A DNA stretch of 64,000 nucleotides from Demequina lignilytica (GCF_030418305.1 NZ_JAUHPX010000004.1:248001-312000); one strand, 5' to 3'. Shown: positions 42,828 through 51,821, counted from the stretch's first letter. Numbers and translations are program-made. The notes: generated by a model from the sequence alone, not told the origin.

Positions 42828-44288
42828 TCAGTACGCGCCCCGGCCCGCGAGCACGGCCCACGCCGTACGCAGCACGATGATCGCGTCCAACCCCAGCGTC
42901 CAGTTCTGGGTGTAGTGCAGGTCCAGCCGCACCGTCTCCTCCCAGCTGAGGTCGGAGCGACCGCTCACCTGCCACAGGCCGGTGATCCCGGGCTTGACCA
43001 GCTGCCGTCGCGCCACCTCCTGGTCCCAGAGCTCGGTCTCCCGCGGCAGGGGAGGCCGCGGTCCGACGATCGACATGTCGCCCTTGAGCACGTTGAAGAG
43101 CTGGGGGAGCTCGTCCAGCGAGAAGCGCCGCAGCACCCGGCCGACGCGGGTGACCCGCGGGTCCTCCCGCATCTTGAAGTGGACGCCGTTGCCCTCGTTC
43201 TCCGCGATGATCGCGGCGAGGCGCTCCTCGGCATCGAGGTACATGGTGCGGAACTTCAGCATCTCGAAGGGCTGATGCGCGAGGCCGACGCGGCTCTGAC
43301 GGAACAGCACGGGGCCGGGGCTCGACAGCCTGACGGCGGTGGCGATCGCGAGCATCGGCACCGCGAGCACCAGCAGGATCGCGGCGGCGCCCACCCGGTC
43401 CGCCACGGCCTTCAGCACCCGCGACGGACCGGTGAACGTCGGAGGGTCGACGTGGATGAGCGGCAGTCCCGCGACCTGGCTGACCGCCACCCGCGGGAGC
43501 GCGATGTCGGCCACCGTCGGAGCGACGATGAGCCCGACGCCCGAATCCTCGAGCTCGTACTCGAGGCGACGGGCCTCCTTCAGGGAGACCTCCTCGGTGC
43601 CGACGAGCACGATGTACTCCGCTCCCACCTGGTCGGCCGCGGCGGGCGCGTCGGCGATCGCGCCCAGCACCGGGATCTCCGAGAGGTCCGCCGCGAGCGC
43701 GGCGTCGCCGGCGCCGTGCACGCACACGCCCGCGACCTCGTAGCTGTGCTCCCGCGCGGTGCGGGCGAGGCGACGGATCATCTGCTCGACGGTGCGCTGC
43801 GGGCCCACGATCACCACGCGCTGTCGCAGCCGACCGAGCGCGCGCTGCTCACGGAACCAGGTCCTCCACGCGCGGCGGTACCCGAACAGCACCAGCGTGC
43901 CGACGGGCAGGGCGAAGAGGAGGTAGCCGCGGCTGATCTGCCACTGCGTGAGGAAGCCGACGATCGCGACGATCGCGAAGGTGCGCCAGCCGGCGGTGCC
44001 GACGCGCTGGTACTCCTCCGGCCCCTGGCCCAGGATGCGCGGGTCGCGCGACCGCGTCCACCCCAGCTGGAGCACCCAGAGGACCGACACCATCAACGTC
44101 ACCCACCAGTAGGCGGGACCGGAGGGGCCGACCAGCGCGACGAACGGGTCCCAGCCGAAGCGGACGCCGTGCGCCGCGACCATGATGAGGGCGACGACGA
44201 AGACGTCGGTGAAGGTGATGCGCCGCTGGATCGCGCGCGCCCAGGACTGCGTGCCCGCTCCCGCGGGCGCGATGTCCAGAAGCGCCAT
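42828..44288 (-). CDS. Undecaprenyl-phosphate sugar-1-phosphate transferase 2
   Basis: 486 aa paralogue of the protein at 25459-27000 with the same catalytic blocks: 'GPVLFRQSRVGLAHQPFEML', 'KFRTMYLDAEERL', 'FSLDELPQLFNVLKGDMSIV', 'GPRPPLPRETELW', 'KPGITGLWQVSGRSDLSW', and an identical AGRGAY end. Four to five N-terminal helices. It initiates the second repeat unit. ATG 44288 lies behind TGAGGGG (44297-44303, minus strand). It is preceded by a very strong terminator hairpin, so it must have its own promoter in the short gap or receive read-through. Confidence 0.93.
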   Translation of the reverse strand: MALLDIAPAGAGTQSWARAIQRRITFTDVFVVALIMVAAHGVRFGWDPFVALVGPSGPAYWWVTLMVSVLWVLQLGWTRSRDPRILGQGPEEYQRVGTAGWRTFAIVAIVGFLTQWQISRGYLLFALPVGTLVLFGYRRAWRTWFREQRALGRLRQRVVIVGPQRTVEQMIRRLARTAREHSYEVAGVCVHGAGDAALAADLSEIPVLGAIADAPAAADQVGAEYIVLVGTEEVSLKEARRLEYELEDSGVGLIVAPTVADIALPRVAVSQVAGLPLIHVDPPTFTGPSRVLKAVADRVGAAAILLVLAVPMLAIATAVRLSSPGPVLFRQSRVGLAHQPFEMLKFRTMYLDAEERLAAIIAENEGNGVHFKMREDPRVTRVGRVLRRFSLDELPQLFNVLKGDMSIVGPRPPLPRETELWDQEVARRQLVKPGITGLWQVSGRSDLSWEETVRLDLHYTQNWTLGLDAIIVLRTAWAVLAGRGAY

Positions 44289-44325
44289 GACGTGTTCCCC
44301 TCAGCGTCCAGCGTGAGACCAGGCG

Positions 44326-44367
44326 GATGAGCACGGCGCCCCGCCATCGCGGGGCGCCGTGCTCATC
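44326..44367 (-). terminator. Strong hairpin terminator after LSETG protein gene
   Basis: Perfect 18-bp stem (44326-44343 / 44350-44367) with a 6-base loop, beginning 4 bases past the stop of the LSETG gene and ending 38 bases before the next start. A T-rich tail is lacking. Confidence 0.85.
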
Positions 44368-44370
44368 GAC

Positions 44371-44712
44371 CTAGACCCTGGTGCCCGTCGAGGTGCGGCG
44401 GGCCGAGATCACCACCGTCGCCGCGCCCGCGACCAGCAGTGCGCCCGCACCGAGCGCCATCGGCAGGCTGTCGAAGCCGGTCTCCGACAGCGTCGGCACC
44501 ACCGTGGTGGTGGTCGTCACCTTCTTGGTCTCGACGACGACCTCCTCGGTCTCATCGTCGACGTCGACGACCTCGTCGTCGACCGGATCGTTCGGGATGA
44601 CGCCGGACTGCGGTGCCGGAGGCGCCGGATAGACAGGAGCCGCGAAGGCCGCTGTCGGCGCTAGGACGATGGCTCCCGCGAGAACCCCGATTGCGATCTT
44701 TCGACCCCACAT
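44371..44712 (-). CDS. Small LSETG-type cell-wall surface protein
   Basis: 113 aa. Signal peptide 1-24 ('VLAGAIVLAPTAAFA'), a short Pro/Asp/Glu/Val/Thr-rich stalk without a folded domain, then the sorting motif 'LSETG', the hydrophobic 'ALGAGALLVAGAATVVISA' and basic RRTSTGTR. Signal and anchor resemble those of the 166-aa protein at 23095, but there is no Ig domain between. Probably anchored by a class E-like sortase encoded elsewhere. ATG 44712 has GGGGGAGAG upstream. CGGACAT on the minus strand at 44785-44791 is in its promoter region. Confidence 0.78.
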   Translation of the reverse strand: MWGRKIAIGVLAGAIVLAPTAAFAAPVYPAPPAPQSGVIPNDPVDDEVVDVDDETEEVVVETKKVTTTTTVVPTLSETGFDSLPMALGAGALLVAGAATVVISARRTSTGTRV

Positions 44713-44937
44713 GGTTACTCTCCCCCACTCCACGTCGCACACCCTCCGTTTGTCATGCGATCGCGTTCTCGACTCTAGCCCTCTATGTCCGATTTGTCTC
44801 TCTTTTTCTCTATGTGCCGCCCACTGCGCACGAATCCGCCGCTGGCGGCGAGCAAGGGACAAAGGTCCTGAGTCGATGCCGAATCGGGCGGGACGTGCGG
44901 GGAGAGCGCTCCCAGTCGCGCCACGCGCATCGGCGGA

Positions 44938-45483
44938 TCAGCACCCGTCCTGCAGCGCCACCTTCGCGAATCCCGCGGTCTGATAGGCGAACTGATAGGC
45001 CCAGTACCACGGCGCGAGGGTCTCGCCCGAGTCGACGTAGGCGATGTCGCCGTCCCAGCAGCGCTCCATGATCACGCGGGTGCGGGTGAGGTGGGGCCGG
45101 ATCGTGATGACCGCGACGGACTCCCATCCATACGACTCGACCAGCTCCCGCATCCACCTGGCCTCGCCGCGGGTGGTGAACGGCTCGGGCTGGGAGCACA
45201 ACACCTCGAAGCCCCACGCGTCGGGGGCGTCGCACAGCTCGGCCGCCCGCTCCATCGCCTCGCGCTTCTCCGCATCGTCCTCGACGAGCGAGACGACCAG
45301 CGTGTCCGCCAGCCCGTCGGCGATCATCTGCTCGGCGAGCTCCATCCGGGTGTCCGTCGGCGGCCCGATGACGTAGACCGCGTCGACGGCGCGGGGCTCG
45401 TCGCTCGCCGGGAACGCGTACAGGGGGAGGCACGCGATCAGCGCCAGTGCGGCGACCACCGCACCAGCGATCACGATCCTCAT
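44938..45483 (-). CDS. YdcF/SanA-like (DUF218) membrane-anchored protein
   Basis: 181 aa: one N-terminal hydrophobic segment (about 3-24), then a Rossmann-like DUF218 domain: 'AVYVIGPPTDTRMELAEQMI', 'LADTLVVSLVED', 'SVAVITIRPHLTRTRVIMER' and a C-terminal 'WYWAYQFAYQTAGFAKV'. Related SanA/ElyC proteins affect envelope polymer recycling; activity here is unknown. Four cysteines in the exported part could form two disulfides. ATG 45483 was chosen over GTG 45504. It is 36 bases after the SGNH gene on the same strand. Confidence 0.78.
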   Translation of the reverse strand: MRIVIAGAVVAALALIACLPLYAFPASDEPRAVDAVYVIGPPTDTRMELAEQMIADGLADTLVVSLVEDDAEKREAMERAAELCDAPDAWGFEVLCSQPEPFTTRGEARWMRELVESYGWESVAVITIRPHLTRTRVIMERCWDGDIAYVDSGETLAPWYWAYQFAYQTAGFAKVALQDGC

Positions 45484-45519
45484 CCCCCGACCCACGCGCG
45501 GCACCCTAGCCGACGAGTG

Positions 45520-46158
45520 TTACGAATCGGAGCGCAGCGCCTCGCCGACCGCCTCGCCCACCTTCCGGGCGGCCGCGACCGTGTAGTGGACGCCGTCGTC
45601 GGTCGCGCCGGGCGCCCACGCGGCACCCTCGCGGATCGCCGCGGCCGCGTCGACCCACTCCCAGCCCTGCTCGCCCGCCAGGGCCCGCAGGCTCCGGTTG
45701 TAGGCGGTCGTGTCGAGCCCGTAGTCGTCGGCGATCGGCGGGATCGACAGCAGCAGCACGCGCGGCGCGGCCACCACCCCGGCGATGGACACCAGCGCGG
45801 AGGCCGTCTCCTCGAACGGCAGCCCCCACGCCAGGTCGTTCGTGCCGAGCGCGAGGATCAGCACGTCCGCCTCGACGGGCGTCACCCGCTCGAGCTGGTG
45901 GAGCGACGTCGCGCCCGGGACGGCCGTGCCGCCGGCGAGCAGCGCATCGTCCCCGAGGGCCCAGAACAGGTATGACCCCTCCCCCAGCCCCTCCTGCGTG
46001 AACACCGACGAGTCGCCGAAGGACAGCGAGTCGCCCACCACCGCCACGCGCAGGGGGGACGATGCGGCGGACGGGCCGGGCGTGGCGCCTCCGGGATCGG
46101 CGGGGGCGCAGGCGACCAGCATCGCCGCGAGCGCGCCCGCGGCCGCCATGGTCCTCAT
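45520..46158 (-). CDS. SGNH/GDSL hydrolase lipoprotein
   Basis: 212 aa. Lipobox LVAC (Cys17) marks membrane anchoring. SGNH blocks: 'VVGDSLSFGDS' with Ser44, 'LALGTNDLAWG' (Asn block), and 'DDGVHYT' with the catalytic Asp-x-x-His near the end. Such enzymes deacetylate sugars or hydrolyse esters; next to EPS acetyltransferases a polysaccharide esterase is likely but unproven. ATG 46158 overlaps the Gfo/Idh/MocA stop (ATGA), so the two are one operon. Confidence 0.87.
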   Translation of the reverse strand: MRTMAAAGALAAMLVACAPADPGGATPGPSAASSPLRVAVVGDSLSFGDSSVFTQEGLGEGSYLFWALGDDALLAGGTAVPGATSLHQLERVTPVEADVLILALGTNDLAWGLPFEETASALVSIAGVVAAPRVLLLSIPPIADDYGLDTTAYNRSLRALAGEQGWEWVDAAAAIREGAAWAPGATDDGVHYTVAAARKVGEAVGEALRSDS

Positions 46159-47276
46159 GCCCACGCGAGGTCCCGGACCCGCACGTCGGCGCCCGTCCGC
46201 GCGGACTCGATCATCGCGAGCGACAGCGCGTGATCCCACAGCCCCTGCGCGAGCGGGTACGGCTCGGGCGCCTCGCCGCGGACCCACCGGCCCATGTCCT
46301 CGAGGATCTGGGCGACGGCGAGGTCGTCCTCCGACATCCGCGAGTCATGCCAGGCGTTGCGGTAGACCACCTCGCCGTCGAACGCGGTGTGCCACAGCGC
46401 GTTGCCCTCGAGGTTGAGGTCCACCCCGGTGCGACGATGCTCGAGGTGCCCGGGGACGGGGCCGTCGGCCGTGAGGCGCAGCACCGAGTCGTCGGAGATC
46501 TCGCCGCGCTCGCCGCGGATGACGACCCGACGGTGCAGGTACGGGTTCCACCACTGGTTGTCGACGAAGTCGTACAGCCCGGACCGGCCGTCCCCGAAGT
46601 CGAGGGTGGCGAGCATGGTCGCGCGCGGCTGCGGCTGGTCGCCGCCGACCCAGCCGTCGGGGGTCAGCGGGTCGACCATGGGCGCGGTGAAGGTGCGGGC
46701 GTTGACGGTCGCCTCGGTGACGGCCGCCGGGTCGCCGGAGCCGAGGTACGTCCGGATGAGCGAGACCGCGTGATAGAGGTGCGTGGAGCTGAGCTGCACG
46801 TGGTGCGGCGTGCCGATCGCGCCCCGCCGGAGCAGGGCGATGCGGGCGGCGTGGCCGGGCATGCGCGTGTACTGCTCGGCGACCTGGACGATCCCGGCGC
46901 CGCCCACGGCGCGCCACAGCGCGGCGAGGCCGGCGGCGTCGGGCGCGGGCGGGGTCTCGGCGAGGACGGGGATCCGCGCGCCGACGATGCTCTCGATCAT
47001 GCCCGGGCTGACGTCCCACGGCACGGCGACCACCACGAACTCGGGGCGGCGCTCGAGGGCCTCCTCCAGACTGTCGGCGGCCAGGGCGTCATCGAGGTGC
47101 GCGGTGAAGGGCGCGGCGTCGCGGCGGGCCTCGACCAGCGCCTCGGCCGCTCGGGCGGCGGTGCGGCCGACGATCGCGACCGGCTCGAGGCGCTCCGGGG
47201 CCATGGCGGCGAGCCGCAGCATGAACCGCGTGCGCCAGCCGGTGCCCACGATCGCGAATCGCACGGGTGCGGTCAT
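46155..47276 (-). CDS. Gfo/Idh/MocA family oxidoreductase
   Basis: 373 aa. N-terminal Rossmann fold 'FAIVGTGWRTRFMLRL' (7-22), then 'VVVAVPWDVSPGMIESIV' and 'VLAETPPAPDAAGLAALW' where the family EKP motif reads ETP; the catalytic-type Lys is therefore absent. The C-terminal domain has 'HHVQLSSTHLYHAVSLIRTY'. It probably acts on a sugar or inositol derivative with NAD(P). ATG 47276 heads a two-gene operon with the SGNH lipoprotein. The Lys loss could mean altered chemistry. Confidence 0.85.
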   Translation of the reverse strand: MTAPVRFAIVGTGWRTRFMLRLAAMAPERLEPVAIVGRTAARAAEALVEARRDAAPFTAHLDDALAADSLEEALERRPEFVVVAVPWDVSPGMIESIVGARIPVLAETPPAPDAAGLAALWRAVGGAGIVQVAEQYTRMPGHAARIALLRRGAIGTPHHVQLSSTHLYHAVSLIRTYLGSGDPAAVTEATVNARTFTAPMVDPLTPDGWVGGDQPQPRATMLATLDFGDGRSGLYDFVDNQWWNPYLHRRVVIRGERGEISDDSVLRLTADGPVPGHLEHRRTGVDLNLEGNALWHTAFDGEVVYRNAWHDSRMSEDDLAVAQILEDMGRWVRGEAPEPYPLAQGLWDHALSLAMIESARTGADVRVRDLAWA

Positions 47277-47395
47277 GGGTTCATCCTCGCAAAGGAGTCC
47301 TGATTGTCCCGGGAGGCGCGTATTGCGCGTTTCGGGAGGACTGAGTGTCCCGACGGGCGGTGGGGGGAGCGAGAGCGGGGTGGGTGCGGAGCCGG

Positions 47396-50257
47396 TCAGG
47401 AGGCCGCGCGGCGGCGTTCCATGATGAGCTCCGCCAGGTGGCGGCCCTGGACGTCGGCGAGATCGTCGGCCTGGGTGCGGCAGCTGACGCCGTCGGCGAG
47501 GTAGATCGACCCCTCGGGCGCCTCCCGGAGCGCGGGGAGCAGGGAGTTCTCCGCGACCTTCACGCTGGTCTCGTAGTGCCCCTTCTCCGTGCCCCAGTTG
47601 CCGGCGAGGCCGCAGCACCCGCTCGTCTCGGTCACGGTCGCGCCGGCGCGGGCCAGCAGCTCCCGGTCCGCGGCGTAGCCCATCACCGAGTACTGGTGGC
47701 AGTGAGGCTGGACGACGGCGGTGACGTCGGACAGGTCCGGCATCCGCCAGCCCTCGCGCGGCTTGACGGGCGAGCGCCCGGTCAGCACCTCGGCGAGCGT
47801 GTAGGTGCCGCGCGCGACGGCGGCGGCGCGCGGGTCCTCCGGCAGCAGGTCCACCAGGTCGCCGCGCAGCACCGCCATGCAGCTGGGCTCGACCCCCACG
47901 ATCGGCACGCCGTTGACCGCCCACGGCCCCAGCACCCCGAGCAGGTGCTCAAGGTGGTGCTTGGCGCCGTCGAGCTGGCCCGTCGAGATCCAGGTGACGC
48001 CGCAGCAGGCGTCCCCCGCGACCACGACCACGTCGAGGCCGGCGTCCTCGAGCACCTCGACCACCGCGGTCGGGATCTGCGGGTCGATGCCGTCCGTGAA
48101 GGAGTCGGCCCACAGCACCACGCGGGTGTTCCTCGGCACGGCGCGGGCCGCGTCGCCGCGGCGTTCCCTCGCGAACTCCGTCGCGCGGAACGGCTTCGCG
48201 AACCGCGGCAGCGTGCGGCGCGTGTCCATGCCCGCGATCGACACCGCGATCCGCTGGATCCACGCGGGCCTCAGCACCGCGTTCACCACGGAGGGCACCA
48301 GCCCGATCACCTTGAGCCAGCGCGGCAGCCAGCCGATCGAGTAGTGCGTCGCGGGGCGCAGGCGGCCCTTGTACGTGCGGTGCAGCACCTCGGACTTGTA
48401 GGCCGCCATGTCGACGCCGCTCGGGCAGTCCGCGGAGCAGGCCTTGCAGCTCAGGCACAGGTCGAGGCTCTCGCGGACCTCGGGGGCCGTCAGCCCGCCG
48501 ATCAGCGTGCCGTTGATCGCGTCCTGGAGCACACGGGCACGACCACGGGTCACGTCCTTCTCATCCCCCGTCGCCTGATAGCTGGGGCACATGAAGCCCG
48601 ACCCAGACCCGATCGCGTCCGCGCGGCACTTGCCCACGCCCGTGCAGCGGTGGACGGCCTCGGCCATGTCGCCATGGTCGTGCGGGAACGTGAAGCCCTC
48701 GCCCGGGGTGCGCGGCGCGGCGGGGCGCCGCAGGTGCGCGTCGAGCGGATCGGGGTCCACCATCACGCCGGGATTGAGCACGTTCTCGGGGTCGAACAGG
48801 TGCTTGACCTGGCGGAACAGGTCGATCGCCTCGCCCGAGTACATCGCGGGCAGCAGCTCCGAGCGGGCGCGCCCGTCCCCGTGCTCGCCCGACAGCGATC
48901 CGCCATGGGACGCGACCAGCGCGGCGGCGTCCGTCATGAACGCCCGCAGCGGCTCGCCCGACTCCTGCATCGGGATGCCGAGCCGGACGTGGATGCAGCC
49001 GTCGCCGAAGTGCCCGAAGGGCTGCCCGACCACGCCGTGGCGCTCCATGAGCGCGTCGAAGTCCCTGAGGTACGCCCCCAGCCGCTCCGGCGGGACGGCG
49101 GCGTCCTCCCAGCCGGGCCACGCCTCGTCGTTGTCCGGGGTGCGGCCCGACAGGCCGGCGCCGTCCGCGCGGATCGCCCACAGGCGGGCGGCCTCCCGCG
49201 GGTCGGCCACCTCGCGCCAGGCGGACGTGCCCGCGTCGGCCGCGAGCGCCGCGAGGGCGGCGCGCGCCTCCTCCTCGGTCTCGCCGCCCACCTCGACGAA
49301 CAGCCAGCCGGCCCCCTCGGGCAGGTCGGGCACCGGCCCGGTCGCGCCCGCGACGCGGGCGACCAGGCGGGCGTCGAGGCCCTCGACGGCCTGCGGCCGG
49401 TGGGGAAGGATCCCGACCACCGCATCGGCCGCCGCCGGCATGTCCGCGTAGCCGAAGGCCGCGGTGAGGCGCGCGGGCGGCACGTCCACCAGCCGCACCG
49501 TCGCCTCGAGGATGGTGGCGAGCGTGCCCTCGGAGCCCACCAGGAAGCGCGCGAGGTCGCCGCCGAGCTCCGGCAGCAGGTGCTCGAGCGAGTAGCCGCT
49601 GACCTGACGCGAGAAGCGGCCGAACTCCTGCCGGATCAGCGCGAGGTTCGCCGCCACCAGCTCCTCGAGCCCGGGCACGGCGCCCACGCCGCGCGCACCC
49701 GCCGTGAAGCGGCGGCCGATCCCGTCGACCGCCTCGAGCGAGACCACGTTGTCCGCCGTGCGCCCGAACGCGACCGCATGCGGCCCGCAGGCGTTGTTGC
49801 CGATCATCCCGCCGAGCGTCGCGCGGGTCGAGGTCGACGGGTCGGGACCGAAGCGGAGACCCGCGCCGGCGACCCGCTTCTGCAGGTCCGACAGGATCAC
49901 GCCGGGCTGGACGCGCGCGGTCTTGGCCTCGAGGTCGACGTCGAGGATCCGGTTCATGTGGCGGCTGAGGTCGAGCACCACGCCCGGGCCGATCGCGTTG
50001 CCCGCCACCGACGTGCCTCCGCCGCGCATGGTCGTGGCGACCCCGGCGGCGCGGGCGGTCTCGAGCGCGGCGAGCAGGTCGTCGGCGTCCCGCGGGTACG
50101 CGACCACGGCGGGGACGATGCGGTAGTTGGAGGCGTCCGTCGAGTACTCGGCGCGCCGGCGCGGGGAGGCGTCGACCTCCCCGTCGATGGCGCGATCCAG
50201 CGCGGCCGCGAGCTCGGTGGAGGCGGTGGAGGGGGCCGTCGTCGTCACGCGCGTCAT
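47396..50257 (-). CDS. FAD-FeS oxidoreductase, GlcD-GlcF fusion (D-lactate dehydrogenase-like)
   Basis: 953 aa. Residues about 35-490 form an FAD_binding_4 plus FAD-oxidase_C unit ('TTMRGGGTSVAGNAIGPGVV', 'GGMIGNNACGPHAV', 'GSEGTLATILEATVRLV', 'GHFGDGCIHVRL'). Residues about 555-650 carry Fe-S ligands ('CTGVGKC', 'CLSCKACSADCPSGVDMAAY'). Two CCG domains follow ('CCGVTW', 'CCGLAGNWG'). It probably oxidises D-lactate or another 2-hydroxy acid and passes electrons to the membrane. ATG 50257 is preceded by GGGGGTGG. It is monocistronic and unrelated to the EPS theme. Confidence 0.9.
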   Translation of the reverse strand: MTRVTTTAPSTASTELAAALDRAIDGEVDASPRRRAEYSTDASNYRIVPAVVAYPRDADDLLAALETARAAGVATTMRGGGTSVAGNAIGPGVVLDLSRHMNRILDVDLEAKTARVQPGVILSDLQKRVAGAGLRFGPDPSTSTRATLGGMIGNNACGPHAVAFGRTADNVVSLEAVDGIGRRFTAGARGVGAVPGLEELVAANLALIRQEFGRFSRQVSGYSLEHLLPELGGDLARFLVGSEGTLATILEATVRLVDVPPARLTAAFGYADMPAAADAVVGILPHRPQAVEGLDARLVARVAGATGPVPDLPEGAGWLFVEVGGETEEEARAALAALAADAGTSAWREVADPREAARLWAIRADGAGLSGRTPDNDEAWPGWEDAAVPPERLGAYLRDFDALMERHGVVGQPFGHFGDGCIHVRLGIPMQESGEPLRAFMTDAAALVASHGGSLSGEHGDGRARSELLPAMYSGEAIDLFRQVKHLFDPENVLNPGVMVDPDPLDAHLRRPAAPRTPGEGFTFPHDHGDMAEAVHRCTGVGKCRADAIGSGSGFMCPSYQATGDEKDVTRGRARVLQDAINGTLIGGLTAPEVRESLDLCLSCKACSADCPSGVDMAAYKSEVLHRTYKGRLRPATHYSIGWLPRWLKVIGLVPSVVNAVLRPAWIQRIAVSIAGMDTRRTLPRFAKPFRATEFARERRGDAARAVPRNTRVVLWADSFTDGIDPQIPTAVVEVLEDAGLDVVVVAGDACCGVTWISTGQLDGAKHHLEHLLGVLGPWAVNGVPIVGVEPSCMAVLRGDLVDLLPEDPRAAAVARGTYTLAEVLTGRSPVKPREGWRMPDLSDVTAVVQPHCHQYSVMGYAADRELLARAGATVTETSGCCGLAGNWGTEKGHYETSVKVAENSLLPALREAPEGSIYLADGVSCRTQADDLADVQGRHLAELIMERRRAAS

Positions 50258-50373
50258 TCTTCCACCCCCGGCCCGGCCGGCCGCCAGGGACGGAGGGCCC
50301 GGGGCGCCTCCGGTTGCAGGTCGTGCTCGGCAGTCGCACATTAGTAGGGGTTGAGGGAGGAAGGGGGGCCTCC

Positions 50374-50997
50374 ATGGTCTCGCGTGCCCCGATGATCGTC
50401 GGCCTCACCGGCGCGGTCCTGCTCCTGGGAGGCGGCGCCGTCGCCGCCGTCCTGCCGGAACCGCGCAGCCCGGGCGACCTCGACAGCATCAACGTCAACG
50501 CGTCGTGCGGCTCCGACATGCACCTCGACATCGGCTGGGGCTGGGAGCCCGCGGCGGACATCCCGATCATCGTGACGGTCACCACGTCCGAGGGCGAGGT
50601 GATCCAGCTGGTCGACGACGACCTGAGCGACCTGCGCGGCTTCCATCCCGTGATCCCCGCGGACCAGCTGCCGGACACCAGCTACTCGTACACGGTGGAC
50701 TTCAGCTACGGGGACATCGTGGTGACGGACGCCTTCACCGGTGAGGTGCGATGCGGCTCCGAGCCCATCCCGTCCGGCACCCCGACCACGGAGCCGACCG
50801 ACCCGCCCCCGCCGCCCGAGCCCGACCCGGTGCCGCCGGACCCGGAGCCGATCACCCCCGAGGTCGAGCCGGTGACGCCGGAGACCACCGATCCCGACCC
50901 GGACGAGACCACGGACCCGGAGGTGGGCGTCGAGGACGAGACCACGGAGGCGCCGGCCGCCGACGCCGTGGTCTCCGACGCGGGCTACACGGGCTGA
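50374..50997 (+). CDS. Secreted Pro/Thr/Asp-rich protein with SDAGYTG C-terminus
   Basis: 207 aa. Signal/anchor at 6-26 ('MIVGLTGAVLLLGGGAVAAV'), a single beta-type domain (about 30-125, Ig/FN3-like, Cys pair 'NASCGSD' and 'VRCGSE'), then a ~70-residue linker of Pro, Thr, Glu and Asp. The protein ends abruptly at VVSDAGYTG with no hydrophobic anchor. The same ending closes the next plus-strand gene, and a related one closes the 427-aa protein. ATG 50374 follows GGGGGGCC. No family was recognised. Secretion is likely; fate at the surface is unknown. Confidence 0.78.
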   Translation: MVSRAPMIVGLTGAVLLLGGGAVAAVLPEPRSPGDLDSINVNASCGSDMHLDIGWGWEPAADIPIIVTVTTSEGEVIQLVDDDLSDLRGFHPVIPADQLPDTSYSYTVDFSYGDIVVTDAFTGEVRCGSEPIPSGTPTTEPTDPPPPPEPDPVPPDPEPITPEVEPVTPETTDPDPDETTDPEVGVEDETTEAPAADAVVSDAGYTG

Positions 50998-51104
50998 TCG
51001 CCGCCGATTCGTGACAAACCATCACAAAGGAGGACAATGGGAGTGCTGGGGTAGTTGAGGACTGGCTGAGGCCCCCGCATCGTCCCCCGGCACAGGAGTG
51101 CATC

Positions 51105-51821
51105 ATGAATGCGCGAGGCCTGGCGATGGCGCTGGGCACCTTCGCCCTGCTGCTGGCGGCCGGAACCGCGGCGCAGGCCGGGGACAACAACCCCGGGAAC
51201 GACCCGCACATGGAGACCTACAAGGTCACCATCTGCCACGCGACGGCGTCGGAGACCAACCCCTACACCGTCAACCACGTGTCCTGGAACGCCGTCGACA
51301 ACGGCCTCAACATCAAGTGGAACGGACACGGAGACCACACCGGGGACATCATCCCGCCCTTCGGCGGCGAGAACGGCTTCCCCGGCCTCAACTACGACGA
51401 GGCGGGCCAGGCGATCCTCGCGAACGGCTGCGTGGTACCGGCGGATGAGCCGGAGCCCGTGGTCGAGACCGGATCGGTCATGATCTGCCACGCGACCTCG
51501 GACACGAGCGATCCGTTCGTGTCCGACCAGGTCGGGTGGACCTCGACGGACGGCGTGGTCGACATCGCCTGGAACGGGCATGACGACCATCCGGCCGACA
51601 TCATCCCGCCGTTCCTGTCCTACGCCGGACAGAACTACGGGACGCTCGGCCAGGCGATCTGGGACAACGACTGCGTGGTCCCCACGCAGGAGCCTGATCC
51701 CCAGACCACCGAGGTCCCCGACGACGAGGACGAGCCGGAGGTCGATGTCCTGTCGGACACCGCCACCCCGGAGGCCCCCGTCGCCACCCCGGTCCTGTCG
51801 GACGCCGGCTACACCGGCTGA
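51105..51821 (+). CDS. Secreted two-repeat protein with SDAGYTG C-terminus
   Basis: 238 aa. Signal peptide 1-25 (ends TAAQA). Two copies of a ~70-aa module (about 40-112 and 122-190) share I-C-H-A-T, a Trp-containing strand, N-G-H-x-D/x-H, D-I-I-P-P-F and a closing Gln-Ala-Ile ... C-V-V-P. Each has two cysteines and several His/Asp that could bind metal. An acidic Thr/Pro linker leads to PVLSDAGYTG at the very end. ATG 51105 has AGGAG upstream. The module occurs in many bacterial surface proteins, but I know no function for it. Confidence 0.8.
   Translation: MNARGLAMALGTFALLLAAGTAAQAGDNNPGNDPHMETYKVTICHATASETNPYTVNHVSWNAVDNGLNIKWNGHGDHTGDIIPPFGGENGFPGLNYDEAGQAILANGCVVPADEPEPVVETGSVMICHATSDTSDPFVSDQVGWTSTDGVVDIAWNGHDDHPADIIPPFLSYAGQNYGTLGQAIWDNDCVVPTQEPDPQTTEVPDDEDEPEVDVLSDTATPEAPVATPVLSDAGYTG

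Noticed and set aside
51011-51026. CRP-type site ahead of the 238-aa secreted protein (GTGACAAACCATCACA)
   Set aside because: Half-sites are present, but the spacer is 7 instead of 6 bases, so it was not counted with the operators.
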